A DNA stretch of 64,000 nt from contig CM043971.1 of assembly GCA_014529385.2 (NCBI GenBank), positions 98,535,985 through 98,599,984 of the forward strand, in the 5' to 3' direction. Positions 33,853 through 45,064 of the stretch are shown piece after piece (positions within the stretch are counted from its first letter, which is position 1; every line of letters starts with the position of its first letter). The notes under the pieces are model-generated. The model was given only the letters and a program-made list of their open reading frames with translations, searched no databases and was not told the DNA's origin. A program made the position numbers and the translations under genes. This stretch comes from Adiantum capillus-veneris (Eukaryota; Streptophyta; Polypodiopsida; Polypodiales; Pteridaceae).

Positions 33853-36285
33853 TGGCAGGTGATGGGAGGGGTCATCACTGACCTACCAAGGATACAATTG
33901 GCAGCAAGGGGTGCCATCTTGAGCATGGCAAGCACCTACCATTTTCAGTCTATGAGAGCTTATGAGTGCCCAAAAACCTATAAATAAGACCCCTTGCTTC
34001 ACAATTTTGGACAGACTCAGAGTCCTGGCCATTTCTCTCTCACATAGAGAGAAACTCTACCCAAAATCACTAGAGAGCAAACCTCTAGCTGATTATTCAT
34101 GGTAATTAGCTTAATCCCTTTTTAATTAGAAAAATTATATTAATTCTAGCTAAAAATCAAAGGGGGATATTGATAAATCATGTTAGATGATTATGTGCTA
34201 ACTATCAAAGTTATATTATATGATAAAGAAGCCATGATAATTATCTTAAAGTTAGAAAATTAGTATAGATATTTATCTAAGTCAAATTATACTAATTCTA
34301 GCTAAAAATTAAAGGGAGAAATTAGTAAATCATGTTAGATTATATGATAAAGAAGCCTTGATAATTATCTTAAGGTTAGAAAATTAGTATAGATATTTAT
34401 CTAAGTCAAATTATACTAATTCTAGCTAAAAATTAAAGGGAGAAATTAGATAATTAAGTTGTAAACTTAAAAGATAATTATCAAAGATAAAAAATATCAT
34501 TATCTACTTGTGATAATTATACCATAGTTAATTAGTCAATTTAGAAAACTATAATTAACCAAAAGTCCTATTTTTAGCAAAAGATTAATTAAAATAAATA
34601 GACTCCGCGGTCAAAAGTTTCTAGCAAAACTTTTGTAAGTGTAAATCAATGATATACAGTTGAGGAAATGAAATCTTTAAGAGAAAATAAATGTATTAAA
34701 TATTAAGCTCAAAAAAGCAGATTCCAAGCTTAAAATTCGGTGGGGAAATTAGGAAAAAGATATAGAAAATTATAAGAAAATTAAGAGAGCTTAGAAAACC
34801 CTTAGGAAAGCTTTGGAAAAAGTTATCATATCTATATAGGCAGATAAGAAATTACTAGGTCAAGAATCTACCAATTAAGAATACAAACTCAACCTTGGAT
34901 GGATTACGATTGAATACAAAGGTTTACTCTAGCTTTCGGATAATTTAACCAATGATAAGACGTCCTTTTTTATAAGGATAAGAATTTATGGCATCCAAAA
35001 AGGACCTTGGCCAATCCTGCATCTGAAGAGCTCCAAAAAGAACTAGAGCGTTGCACGACGATGAAGCCGGGCCTAGTAGTAGGCCTACAGAGAAGAGTCT
35101 TCAGGCGCCAGTGCATCAGCAAATGGCCGATCAGTCCCAGGTGGGTTTTCCATTATTCAATTAAAACTTTAAATAGTTTAAGTTCTTTTATAAGTTAACA
35201 TTGCATACATAAGGAGTGAGTAAGAATCAGAAAAGAAATAATTGGCCGAAAACAAAAGATAACTTCCAAGAAACCAATGTGCATTGTTTGTAATTAGGAA
35301 AGAATTGTTTGGGTTAAAGCTAGTTAAATTAGGAAAGGTATGATTGATCATCCTTAAGACAACTTGTTTCAAGACACCTCCAACTCCTTGGTATATTTTG
35401 ATGAATAATGATGGCTTTCCAGCCACACTGATAAGTTAGTTACCCCCATGAATGATGAGTTTCTACTCCATGTCCTGTCTTGATGTTTCTACATAAGTTA
35501 GGATACCATTTTTATCCTAGGGGAGCCACCCAATTGTATGGGCAACTGGTTTGGTGTATGGGCACCCCGAATCTTGGGTGGGGGTTTATCACCCCGGATT
35601 GTGAACAAGGAATGGGTGCCGTTTTTTACTCTTAGGTGATCTTGAGACAAGAAGAGTACTGTTCATGGTTATTATGGACAATGTTTTGATTGACAGTACC
35701 CTGTCTTAAGTTTAAAGATGTCTGTTTGCTAAATGAATGCTTTTCAATGCTGTCTTCATACTTGATTGAAGGAATCACTGTGACGAAAAGTTAAAAGAAA
35801 CTATTATTTTAAATGTTAAAACAATGTGATAGTAATTAGAAAACAGAAGAATCATGTGTGAGTGCAGGGTGGTAAGTGGGAATTGACTAAGGTTGCCAAT
35901 CATGGATGGATGGACCTGATTGGTCAGGTAACTATCCAACCCTGCGCACTAAAACGTTTAGAAAACTTCCTCACTTGGAAGAGGATTCCACCAGCGGCTG
36001 TGCCCTCACATATGTTAGGGGGAAAAAAGCGTTGGTTGAGGATACCTTAGCCCAGCTTGTGGAAGTTATAGGGCTGAAATAGTTTCTGGACTTTTAAGAT
36101 GTTGTCCCGTTTTCGCTGTGAGACAGGACTAGGTCTTCTTCTAGGGCTATAGACCCAAGCCATTGTCAATGGTAAAGATATATTCCCTGGATTTTTCTTG
36201 TTAAAGACTCTGATTTTTATTAGGCATAGAGACCTGTCAAGGATCCCATCCCGCTTTTTGGTGTCAGCGAGTTGGGGATCTCACA
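33853..36285 (+). repeat. 5' LTR of element D
   Basis: About 2.43 kb. A TATA box (TATAAATA) is at 33979-33986. A tandem AT-rich repeat of about 130 bp occupies roughly 34130-34445. The last 1315 bp (34971-36285) are duplicated at 38895-40186. The left end rests on the TG start and the matching GCTGT, since the right LTR lacks that part. Confidence 0.65.
33979..33986 (+). promoter_or_regulatory. TATA box in the LTR of element D
   Basis: TATAAATA preceded by ACC and followed by a GC-richer stretch, about 126 bp from the LTR start. The position is plausible for the U3 promoter. Confidence 0.5.
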
Positions 36286-36287
36286 AG

Positions 36288-36300
36288 TGGAATCAGAGCG
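36288..36300 (+). promoter_or_regulatory. primer binding site of element D
   Basis: TGGAATCAGAGCG lies two bases after the LTR end. It matches the initiator tRNA-Met site TGGTATCAGAGC with one difference. Confidence 0.75.
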
Positions 36301-37428
36301 CGTGTTAATTAAAGTCTTGGACCTAGGGAAAATTTTAAGGTGTTTGGTTGAAATAAGTGATCTTTGACAAAGTCAATTAAAGAGGTATTTAACTGATAAG
36401 AGGGAGAGAAAGGAAGAGAGAGAATTATCCCCATCTTTGCAGGAAGATTTCCATCAGGCCTATCGCAAATCCATGGATTTCAATATTAGGTTTATGATGG
36501 CTTGCCTATCCCGACACTATTCAATGCAAAAAAGCGTGATGAAATGGCTAGATAATAGATTTTCTCCTTCCACTTGGAGGATCAAGTGGTTAGGATCTGG
36601 TGGAATTTTTTTCATTGATGCGGGAGAGTTAGAAGGTTTAGAACTAAATATGAAGAGACTCAAATGGACCGAAGATCTTCAAGTGATTTAAATATACTTT
36701 CTCATTGGGACGGAGAATCTAGAGGAAACCCTGGTAATAGATGATGTCCAAGCATCACAAAATCAATGGGTGTTTGATCAGGTGTCTAAAGTAATCTACC
36801 CAGGTAGAACTAGGCCCATAGGTGTAGACCCTAGTTTGATTAGGTGTCTAAAGTAATCTACCTAGGTAGAATTAGGCCCATAGGTGTAGATCCTACTAAA
36901 TATGAAGAGACTCAAATGGGTCGAAGATCTTCAAGTGATTGAAGTATACTTTCTCATTGCAATGGAGAAACCTTGGTAATAGATGATGTCCAAGCATCAC
37001 AAAATCAATGAATGTTTGATCAGGTGTCTAAAGTCATCAACCTAGGTAGAATTAGGCCCATAGGTGTAGACCCTAGTTTTAGCAGACCAAAAGATGTTGT
37101 ATATTTTGATCCTATATCTGATCCACCCATGGTCCACAAGATTCGAGTATAGGATTGTCGTCACCCTTCTGCATCGTAGGATCTTCATGGATCATATTAA
37201 CTTTTGTACATACTATGGTTCTCATGGGTATGCTATAAGCAGTTTTTTTAATGGTTTGGCAATTGTCTTCATCCTGTGTGCAAAATTTTTGAGTATGAGA
37301 TAAGTTAAAAGCATAAGTAAGAGAGATTTTCATCTAATACTAAAATTCCACTAATTCAATCTCAGGGAAATACTCGCGTAAATAGCCTTTACACTGTTAT
37401 TCAAGAGAAAAAATTAATACTAAAGTAA
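36301..37428 (+). repeat. leader of element D with internal duplications
   Basis: A segment with GAAGATCTTCAAGTGATT, a TTTCTCATTG stretch and the phrase GGTGTCTAAAGTAATCTACC is present two to three times (36640-36760, 36776-36890, 36895-37080). An 84-codon frame (36437-36691) reads like a fragment of an ORF but has no recognisable domain. Confidence 0.55.
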
Positions 37429-38286
37429 GTTCAACTACCTACCTTCAAGGGAGAGGTACCCAATTTAGAGCGAGATACCGAAGCATGGTTAGATGCTATG
37501 GATGACTATTTTAAAGCTATAGGAACCGCTCAAGAAAACCAAACAATGTTGGGTATGTTCCGTCTCAGCGGAGAACTCAAACTTTGGTGGAAGCAACACT
37601 GCAGAGATAATCCCACGAGTAGTCGATCTTGGGAGAAAATGAAGCAGGCAATCAAAGAACGCTATCTCCCTCCTGCACATCAGGCTATCAAGATGAACAA
37701 ATTCTTTGGTCTACACCAGCTAGGACTCTCTCTAGAGGAGTACTACACAAAATTTTTCTCCTTCCGATGCTATGCTCCCCAGATGACCATGGAGCAACAA
37801 ATTGCCCGCTTCTGTCAAGGCCTCAATAAAACCTTGAATACACGTCTTGAAGCCATGAGGCCTACATCAATTCAGGATGACCTTCTAAGGGCCAAGCCTC
37901 TTGTGCAACTGAAGGAACCAACTCTACAAGGAGCCATAATGGATTTAATAACTTTAGGGGAAGAACCAAGGGAACTTTCAACCAAGGATATCAACAACGT
38001 GGAGTAGCTGCAACAGCGAACTTGGAACATACCTTCCCAAACATTAGGTGCTATGGATGCAATCAAATGGGGCACTGAAGAGAAAAACCCTCGAACTACT
38101 GCTAGAGCCATTCTTCAAAATCAACGAGATAATCGAAGAGGAGGTAGAAACGGGGGACGAGGTAGAGGAAGAGCAAGAGGAGCCAGAGCTTATGAAATCA
38201 TGGGAGAACCAACCTTAATGAACAAGGAATATGAAAGAGCCACTCGCTTGGCCACAGTTAACAATCTTAGAGCTCAGCAACAATAG
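37429..38286 (+). pseudogene. element D gag
   Basis: The frame is open from 37429 (PTFKGEVPNLERDTEAWLDA, then MDDYFKA) through a retrotransposon gag core (LSGELKLWWKQHCRD, WEKMKQAIKERYLPPAH, LGLSLEEYYTKFFSFR). It stops at TAG 38005-38007 and, in the same frame, continues to an Arg/Gly-rich tail (RRGGRNGGRGRGRARGARA) before the end at 38284-38286. No zinc knuckle is present; the RGG tail may serve RNA binding. One stop codon and the absence of pol mark it as defective. The first Met in this frame is at 37498. Confidence 0.8.
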
Positions 38287-38894
38287 GAAAATTTGTAAAC
38301 CACTATAAATTGATAATGTAAAACTTTGAGTTACTTATATATTATAATGGTATACATTATTTTCTTTCCCAATTTATTTAAGGAATGTAAAGTTAAGTTA
38401 GTATTCAATCAAGAAATTAAGGGCATATCTAGCAAATGAGAAAGAGGTTCTCTTAGAAAGGGAGGATTTGAAACTTAGAAATGAGATAGTTATCCAAAAA
38501 CAAACTCACACTCTTTGTGCACAAGATATCCTTCCTTGAAAAATGACCTAGATATGGAAGTATTAATGTACGAGACTAAATAGTAAGCCAAAAGAACTCT
38601 TGGTATGATACCTCTTAAAACCCTTTACATAATGTTGGTCAACCAGGTTAGAGCACAAAGGGGGTACCTCTGGTGCAATGGTGGAATCTTGTGCGGCCGA
38701 ACGTAGATTTCTTAGAATGGAAAGAACACGCCGAGCGCGTTCAAATGGGCAATGATGGATACACAATACTTGTCAAACGCTAATTGCTATGAATGGTCAG
38801 TTAAACCGTGCATGTTCATGTTGACAAGGTGGATATATGGATCTTTTATGAAATAGATTTAACGTGGTTTTTGAGATGATACAAATGGTTTGTA
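38287..38894. other. short spacer of element D, no gene
   Basis: No coding content seen. It is AT-rich at the left and contains no pol motif. It marks the deletion region between gag and the right LTR fragment. Confidence 0.5.
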
Positions 38895-40186
38895 TATAAG
38901 GATAAGAAGTTATGGCACCCAAAAAGGACCCCAGCCAATCCTACATCTGATGATGAGGGCAGAGCTCCAAAAAGAACTAGAGCGTCTCACGACGATGAAA
39001 CCGGGCCTAGTAGTAGGCCTACAGAGGAGAGTCTTCAAGTGCCAGTGCAGTAGCAGATGGCCGATTAGTCCTAGATGGGTTTTTCATTATCCAATCAAGT
39101 CTTTAAATAGTTTAAGTTCTTTTATAAGTTAACATTGCATACGTAAGGAGTGAGTAAGAATCAGAAAAGGAATAATTGATCGAAAACGAAAGGTAACTTC
39201 CAAGAAACCAACGTGCATTGTTTGTAATTAGGAAATAATTGTTTGTATCAAAACTGGTTGAATTAGGAAAGATATGATTGATCATCCTTAAGACAGCTTG
39301 TCTCAAGACACCTCCAACTCCTTCGTATATTTTGATGAATAATGATGGCTTTCCAGCCAATTGATAAGTGGGTTACCCCAATGAATGATGAGTTTCTAAT
39401 CCGTGTCATGTCTTGATGTTTCTACATAAGTTAGGATACCATTTTTATCCTAAGGGAGCCGCCCGATTGTATGGGCAACTGGTTTGGTGTATGGGCACCC
39501 CGAACCTTGGGTGGGGTTTATCCACCCGGGATTGTGAACAAGGAATGGGTGCCGTTTTTCACTCTTAGGTGGTCTTGAGACAAAAAGAGTATTGTTCATG
39601 GTTATTATGGACAATGTTTTGATTGATAGTACCCTGTCTTAAGTTTAAAGATGTCTGTTTGCTAAAAGAATGCTTTTCAAGAAGGAATCACTCTACTAAT
39701 GGAAAGTTAAAAGAAACTATTATTTTAAATGTTAAAACAATGTGATAGTAATTAGAAAACAAAAGAATCATGTGTGAGTGCAGGGTGGTAAATGGGGATT
39801 GACTAAGGTTGTCAATGATGGATGGGTGGACCTGATTGGTCAGGTAACTATCCAACCCTGCGCACTAATGTTTAGAAAACTTCCTTACTTGGAAGAGGAG
39901 TCCACCAGCGGCTGTGCCCTCAAATCTGTTAGGGGAAAAAAAGCGTTGGTTGAGGATACCTTCAACTTGTGGAAGTTATAGGGCTGAACAACTTTTAAGA
40001 TGTTGTCTCGTTCTCGCTGTGAGATAGGACTAGGTCTTCTTCTAGGGCTATAGACCCAAGCCATTGTAAATTGTAAATATATATTCCCTAGATTTTTCTT
40101 GTTAGAGACACTAATTTTTATCAGGCCTAGAAACCTGTCAATGATCCCATCCTGATTTTTGGTGTCAGCGAGTTGGGGATCTCACA
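38895..40186 (+). repeat. 3' LTR fragment of element D
   Basis: About 1292 bp, closely similar to 34971-36285. It ends GTTGGGGATCTCACA and is followed by GCTGT. The first part of the LTR is missing. Confidence 0.85.
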
Positions 40187-40856
40187 GCTGTCGATTTTTG
40201 AGATGGTCACTTGCACTCAGGATGTGCTGCAAATCAGAGAGCCCAAAATATGACAAGCTTGTTGTCACTTTGTGAGAGCTGTTAATAGAGAGGGGTGTTG
40301 CCCTGATAGAAGAAACAATGTTCGGAGCTACTTGGCCAACGCAATTGTTCTTTGTTTCCGCGAAGCCCTCCTGTGTTTTTTGACTTGAGGGGTGGGTATT
40401 ACGCACCTTCCACTTTTCAACATGGACATCATAGTATCCTTTTTCTCGAAGGTCCTGCAAATGTTGGACAACAAACTCAGCCCAATTGAACTGCATGATT
40501 GAGCCACTTGCAATTGCCACTAGACTGAATTGTTTTACAAAACCCTTCGCAAAAGCCGAATTAATTTCCATGTTGGTGGGGGCCTTCTGGTACACCCTAT
40601 AGTGCAGTTGAAGTACTTGGTTGTGCATGTCGCTACGAATGCTACTGCATTTGAAGACATATTTGCTGCAATTTTTTGCCTCTCTGAATACACTGAACCA
40701 CTCCACATCTATAATCTGCTCCCACTTCACCAATTTGGGGTCGATACCATCCATGGAGAGGCCATGGACAACATTAAACTCTTCTGTTGTTACACAAAAC
40801 TTTTCCTGTAGTGGGATGTTCAGCTTGGGAGCTTTCCATCGGCCTATACACCACAC
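40187..40856 (-). pseudogene. unrecognised coding fragment, cut by element D
   Basis: A single open frame of 224 codons (40856-40182) whose last codons run into the LTR of element D, so the original gene continued further. It begins WCIGRWKAPKLNIPLQ, then EEFNVVHGLSMDGIDPKLVK, WAEFVVQHLQDLREKGYYD and NTHPSSQKTQEGFAE. The base composition and even frame look like a true exon. I do not know the family. The fragment could be from a host gene or a large transposon. The opening 17 residues are repeated upstream in a tandem duplication. Confidence 0.5.
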
Positions 40857-41360
40857 ATGATTATAAGATTAAAACATTATAGAACCCCACTAGAATAGGT
40901 CTGTCAAGTAATTTCTACACAAGCAATTGCACGGGATCTCCTTAGATGCAATCATCTAAGCACACACCTTGAATGCCTAAGACAATGCACAAGCACCTGA
41001 TCAGTGTGAGAGAATCCTCAACAAGATTGCATCCAGTGGCTACTGCAAAAACAGGCATATACACTGAATGCATAGTCCTTTGTAGTGGGATGTTCAACTT
41101 GGGAGCTTTCCATCGGCCTACACACCACACATGATTATAAGATTAAAACCTTATAGAACCCCACTAGAATAGGGCTGTCAAGTTATTTCTACATAGGCAA
41201 TTGCACGGGCTCTCCTTAGATGCAATCATCTAAGCACGCACCTTGAATTCCTAAGACAATGCACAAGCACCTGATCAGTGTGAGAGAATCCACAACAAGA
41301 TTGCAGCCAGGGGCTACTGCAAAAACAGACATATAAGCTGAATGCATAGTCCTTTATGTT
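40808..41360. repeat. tandem duplication, unit about 277 bp
   Basis: TGTAGTGGGATGTTCA at 40808 recurs at 41084 and the copies run in parallel for about 277 bp with a low level of change. Each copy carries the same start of a minus-strand frame (GRWKAPKLNIPLQ) and a run ending near the CAT codon of that frame. It may be a duplicated exon plus intron. Confidence 0.8.
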
Positions 41361-41975
41361 GATTGTAGCATATGCTTAGCAACACAATTTTCTCATGGGT
41401 GAGAGTATTCACTAACAGATTAGTAGTCGAGAATTGCTGGAGAAATGTGTTATGCTTTGCTTGATTTACAACTTCCAAATGCGGCCTCCTCATTGAAGAG
41501 AGAGAGAGAGAGAGAGAGTACCTGAGTGTTGCTTCCCATTCCCTGCATGCATGATCAGACACGCCTTCCAAGCTATCAACACCTTTAGAAACAGGAATTA
41601 TAGAGGAAACGGCGGGGTCTTTTAGAGCTTCCTCTATGCCAAGGAAGGTAAGATTGAAACCATAGGCCAATCAGTTAACAGCTATTGAGCTACCAAAGGG
41701 AGATGCAAGGAATTTAGTTTAGTCCCATTTACATTCAAATACTTTCCTTTTAAGGGGAACCGCCTCATGACCTGTAAGACGTTAACTATTTGAAGCGAAG
41801 ATCCTTTGCTTTATTTAAGCAGCCATGAAACAAAGACATAAGACTTTCTTTCTAGTAGCCGGCAGCCAAAGGAAAGGCTACCCCCTTCATCCCTAAGATT
41901 GAGTGAGAAAAGATTAGGTACCAAGTGCTAATTGATTTCTATAGCCAACTCTCAACTATTACTGGGGATGGCCCA
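41361..41975. other. spacer with GA microsatellite
   Basis: No supported gene. A GA repeat lies at about 41499-41518. A weak 118-codon minus frame (41670-41314) runs across the microsatellite and is not convincing. Confidence 0.5.
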
Positions 41976-42049
41976 CGAGCTGTAGCGCAGTCTGGTAGCA
42001 CATCTGTTCTGGGTACAGAGGCCCATAAGTTCGAATCCTATCACCATGA
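41976..42049 (+). tRNA. trnP-UGG: mitochondrial-type trnP(UGG)
   Basis: Close to the native plant mitochondrial trnP: GTAGCGCAGTCTGGTAGC, the anticodon arm CATCTGTTCTGGGTACAGAG with loop TTCTGGG (UGG), and the T-arm with GTTCGAATCC. One base is missing from the D-loop compared with the usual gene, and the acceptor CGAGCTG pairs imperfectly with the 3' side. It is less decayed than its neighbours. Confidence 0.8.
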
Positions 42050-42414
42050 TTATTGCCTAACTGGTCATTTTGTCTTTTTTTCATGATCTTTCTTTGCACT
42101 AAGGCGGATCCTTATGGAATAACTCTGTCCATGAATCAAACAAGCATTGTAACTTTAAATTGAAGACATGGCCCTTTGAGTCGAGTCATCTAGGCATTTT
42201 GAAACCGGAAATTTTGTATATGGAGTTGTATGGTAAAGTCTATGTCTCTTATACACAAAAATGGTTAACCCAAAGGGATTGAGAGGAGATACTACAAACC
42301 GTATGTCTTCAACCTTTTGTTATAAGCATTTGGTTGGGTGTACAGTTAGTTTAAGCACATCTAGGTTTGGTTATAAAATGATAAATCCAAGTCAAGCAAT
42401 TTCATTCCTACCAA
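42050..42414. other. spacer between trnP and trnE
   Basis: No gene seen. The two tRNA genes have the same orientation. Confidence 0.5.
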
Positions 42415-42487
42415 GTCCCTTTCGTCTAGTGGCTAGGACATTGTCTTTTCATGTCGAAGAAACGGGTTTTGATTCCCGTAAGGGATA
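42415..42487 (+). tRNA. trnE-UUC: mitochondrial-type trnE(UUC), decayed
   Basis: GTCCCTTTCGTCTAGTGGCT, then AGGACATTGTCTTTTCATGT (anticodon UUC), and the acceptor AAGGGAT. The T-loop is TTTTGATT, eight bases with T where C56 belongs, in place of TTCGATT. Otherwise nearly identical to plant mitochondrial trnE. Confidence 0.85.
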
Positions 42488-44200
42488 ACCTTCTTGGAGA
42501 GGCTAGCAAAGGGCGGGCTTCCTCGTTAGAGGGTTAGGCAAGAGGTCCACGGGACCGTCCCATAGCCCCCATGATGAGTAAGGGCCGGTTCCTTGTGGTT
42601 CAGGTTCTTTTTCCCCCTAACCCTAGCCAACCACTATTTCCCCAATAAACGGCAAGACAATATGTTCATTGATCAAAGTCTAGAGCAATTATGGGGTTCA
42701 GCAAAGCCCAAACAGAGTAACTAGAATTGTAACCCCAGGTGCCTCTTTGGTAATCGATGATACGTCAAAGATGGACAAAATTTTGTAGAGAAAGCCCGTA
42801 TATCCAAACCAAGAATTGATAGGAACCTTGCCCATCATCGCAAAACAATAACAGAGAAAAACTAATCTAAGAAATCCCCTAGCACGCAAGCAAGAAAGAG
42901 AGACACATGGCATGTTAAAGTTTATAGCTAATCATCTTTATGTATGCTAAGGCCTGGTACAATTGTAAGCAGCATGGCATATTTTAAGGTATGTCGCTGT
43001 GTACAAAGGCCCTTTAGAACAATGAAGGGCATACACATGCCGAGTCATGTGCGTTGCAAACAACACTTGCTCTTTTTTGCATACACCAGCCACTGTAACC
43101 AATTAAAAATAGATCTGGCTACAATGGAAGGGCTTTCAACCTACACCAGGATCGGCAACTGAGATCATTTTACATGTCAAACATTGTATTATGGTCTAAT
43201 CTTAAGGTTTTCTTAAGGCCAAGGATGAGATCCATTCTTATAATCTGTCCCCCCTTTTGAAAGAGGGGGTGGGGCCTCTTGGGTCTTGCTTCTTGGTTAT
43301 GCGGGGATTCTTTGGTGTTATTTGTCTTTTGACCTCCTTATAGGTAACATAGTGAACCATAAGGCTTAAATGCGTCACACCGGCTTGTACCTACCCATCT
43401 CCCTCTCCATACAATTGGTTACATAAATAGACAAATGCTCCTACCCATTCTATTCTCTTATAGACGGCAATAATGTGACTGATCACAATACGTACTATTG
43501 CAAAAGCATGAGACTAAGTCGAGTTATTTCTTCCTAGCTTTTATTGTTTTTTCTTTGCTTTTCCCTTCAGCAATAGCATGTGTTAGATTTTTCAATTGTC
43601 ACCAGTAGCTAAAGAGTACACGACATTTGTTTGTTTGTTCACCCTCGCGTTCTGTAGTTTGAAAAAAATCTACCAAGAATCAAAAGCACGCTACTGCAAG
43701 CACCAAATAAGTAATAAACAGTAATAAAATCCACAGCATACTACACCTTTGAGTGTAGACCGACCAACTGCAAACAGCTCGTCATTAAGTGAAGACCGTT
43801 TGCAAGGCCTAAATGAAAATTAAAATGTAAACGACGTACTATATAAATAAAAGCTAGCGGCAAACGAAGTTCCTTGTTCGCAAGGTCGAGATTAAGATTA
43901 AAAGGTAAACAACGTACTATATGGGTAAAAGCGGCTAAAGCGTTATTGTCCTTTTCCCTGCTTCTATTTGTCTAGCCGTAACCTAAGCAGATTCAAGGGC
44001 AGGTAAATGAAACTACACTTTTTCTTTTGGTTTTTCATTAAAAAAGATCTACACCTAATCTGTATCTATTTTACACAACACAAGATTAGGTATCTATGAT
44101 TCTTCAAGTTTTAGTTTAAAAGCTAAAAGAAATCAGCTAGACGCTTAGTCTTATTAAAAAAAACAGAAAGTAAAAAAAAAACCAAATTAGCCTTGGTATC
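42488..44200. other. mitochondrial-like spacer, no gene seen
   Basis: I find no conserved ORF. A related pair of segments at about 43800-43855 and 43880-43932 shares AACGACGTACTATAT / AACAACGTACTATAT and neighbouring words, a diverged local duplication. Confidence 0.45.
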
Positions 44201-44272
44201 CTGGAGTAAAAGGATTCAAACCTTTGCATGTCGGTACCAAAAAACGATGCCTTACCGCTTGGCTATACTCCA
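44201..44272 (-). tRNA. trnQ-UUG: mitochondrial-type trnQ(UUG), decayed
   Basis: On the minus strand TGGAGTATAGCCAAGCGGTA, AGGCATCGTTTTTTGGTACC (anticodon UUG) and the end ACTCCAG match native plant mitochondrial trnQ. The T-loop reads TTTGAAT with T for C56. Confidence 0.85.
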
Positions 44273-44364
44273 TACAGTGATAACCAAGGGAAAGAAGCAA
44301 AGCTCAAAGAACATGCAAGTTAAACCTTTGCTAGGTGCAGTAAAGCAAAAGACTGGCAAGTAAA

Positions 44365-44438
44365 TAGGCTTAGTAGGACTTGAACCTACAATATTACCGT
44401 TATGAGATGTATGTTTCAACCAATTAAACTATAAGCCC
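44365..44438 (-). tRNA. trnI-CAU: mitochondrial-type trnI(CAU)
   Basis: On the minus strand GGGCTTATAGTTTAATTGGT, then an anticodon loop CTCATAA (CAU), GTAGGTTCAAGTCCTAC and the acceptor AAGCCT. This is the mitochondrial CAU tRNA usually annotated trnI(CAU) or trnM. The anticodon stem carries changes (ACATCT facing AACGGT), so pairing there is poor and function is doubtful. Confidence 0.78.
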
Positions 44439-44654
44439 ACTATTGGCCCTCTCAGGTAATGGAGTCAATAGATTTGTTAAGGCAAAAAAACAAACACCTT
44501 AACATGATCCGTGATACCGGCTGTGCAACCCCCAGCGATGACCTAGTAATAGGTAACGCAAAGGTCACTAAGCAGTTTCATGAAGGACTTAAAGAGTGTT
44601 TAGTTGACATCTCCGAAGGGAAGTCATTAATATTTGAGTATGCTAATTAGCATA

Positions 44655-44925
44655 ACTTTTCTTCTAGTTAGCATACTTGCATGCTAGCCATCATACACAA
44701 TGTTCTAACTAGCATAAAAAGTATGCTAATTAGCATATTAAATATGCTAATTAGCTTACCCTGTATGTTAGTTAGCACACTGTGTATGATGGTTGTGTGC
44801 GTGACTAACATACAAGGTAAGCTAATTAGCATATTTAATATTCTAATTAGCATACTTTTTATGCTAGTTAGAACATTGTGTATGATGGCTAGCATGCAAG
44901 TATGCTAATTAGAAAAAAGGTATGC
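44655..44925. repeat. long inverted repeat inside array 2
   Basis: Left arm 44655 to about 44780, right arm about 44790-44925. TAGCATACTTGCATGCTAGC on the left faces GCTAGCATGCAAGTATGCTA on the right, with few mismatches. Both strands therefore show almost the same open frame, which is a symmetry artefact. Confidence 0.85.
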
Positions 44926-44956
44926 TAATTAGCATGCATAAGCTACCTTTTTTTTT

Positions 44957-45064
44957 AGTTATCATACTTGCATGCTAGAAATCATACACAATGTTCTAAT
45001 TAGCATATTTTTTATGCTAATTAGAACATTGTGTATGATGGCTAGCATGCAAGTATGATAACTA
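44957..45064. repeat. second inverted repeat inside array 2
   Basis: Arms of about 50 bp: AGTTATCATACTTGCATGCT faces AGCATGCAAGTATGATAACT. The centre is ATTTTTTATG. It shares the arm word CATACACAATGTTCTAA with the larger hairpin. Confidence 0.85.

Larger units (their letters stand above)
33853..40186 (+). mobile_element. gag-only LTR retrotransposon (element D), internally deleted
   Basis: Plus-strand element. The left LTR starts TGGCAGGTGATGG after GCTGT. The right LTR ends ATCTCACA before GCTGT (40187-40191), a matching 5-bp duplication. The primer binding site is at 36288-36300. Only gag follows. Pol is absent and the right LTR lacks its first roughly 1.1 kb, so one deletion probably removed pol together with that part. 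It may have been mobilised by other elements before the deletion, or is simply a dead copy. Confidence 0.75.

Noticed and set aside
42698-42913. 71-codon minus ORF in the tRNA region
   Set aside because: No similarity to mitochondrial proteins that I can recognise and no conserved motif; likely chance.
44668-44908. 75-codon ORFs on both strands
   Set aside because: Mirror images caused by the long inverted repeat, with no independent coding evidence.
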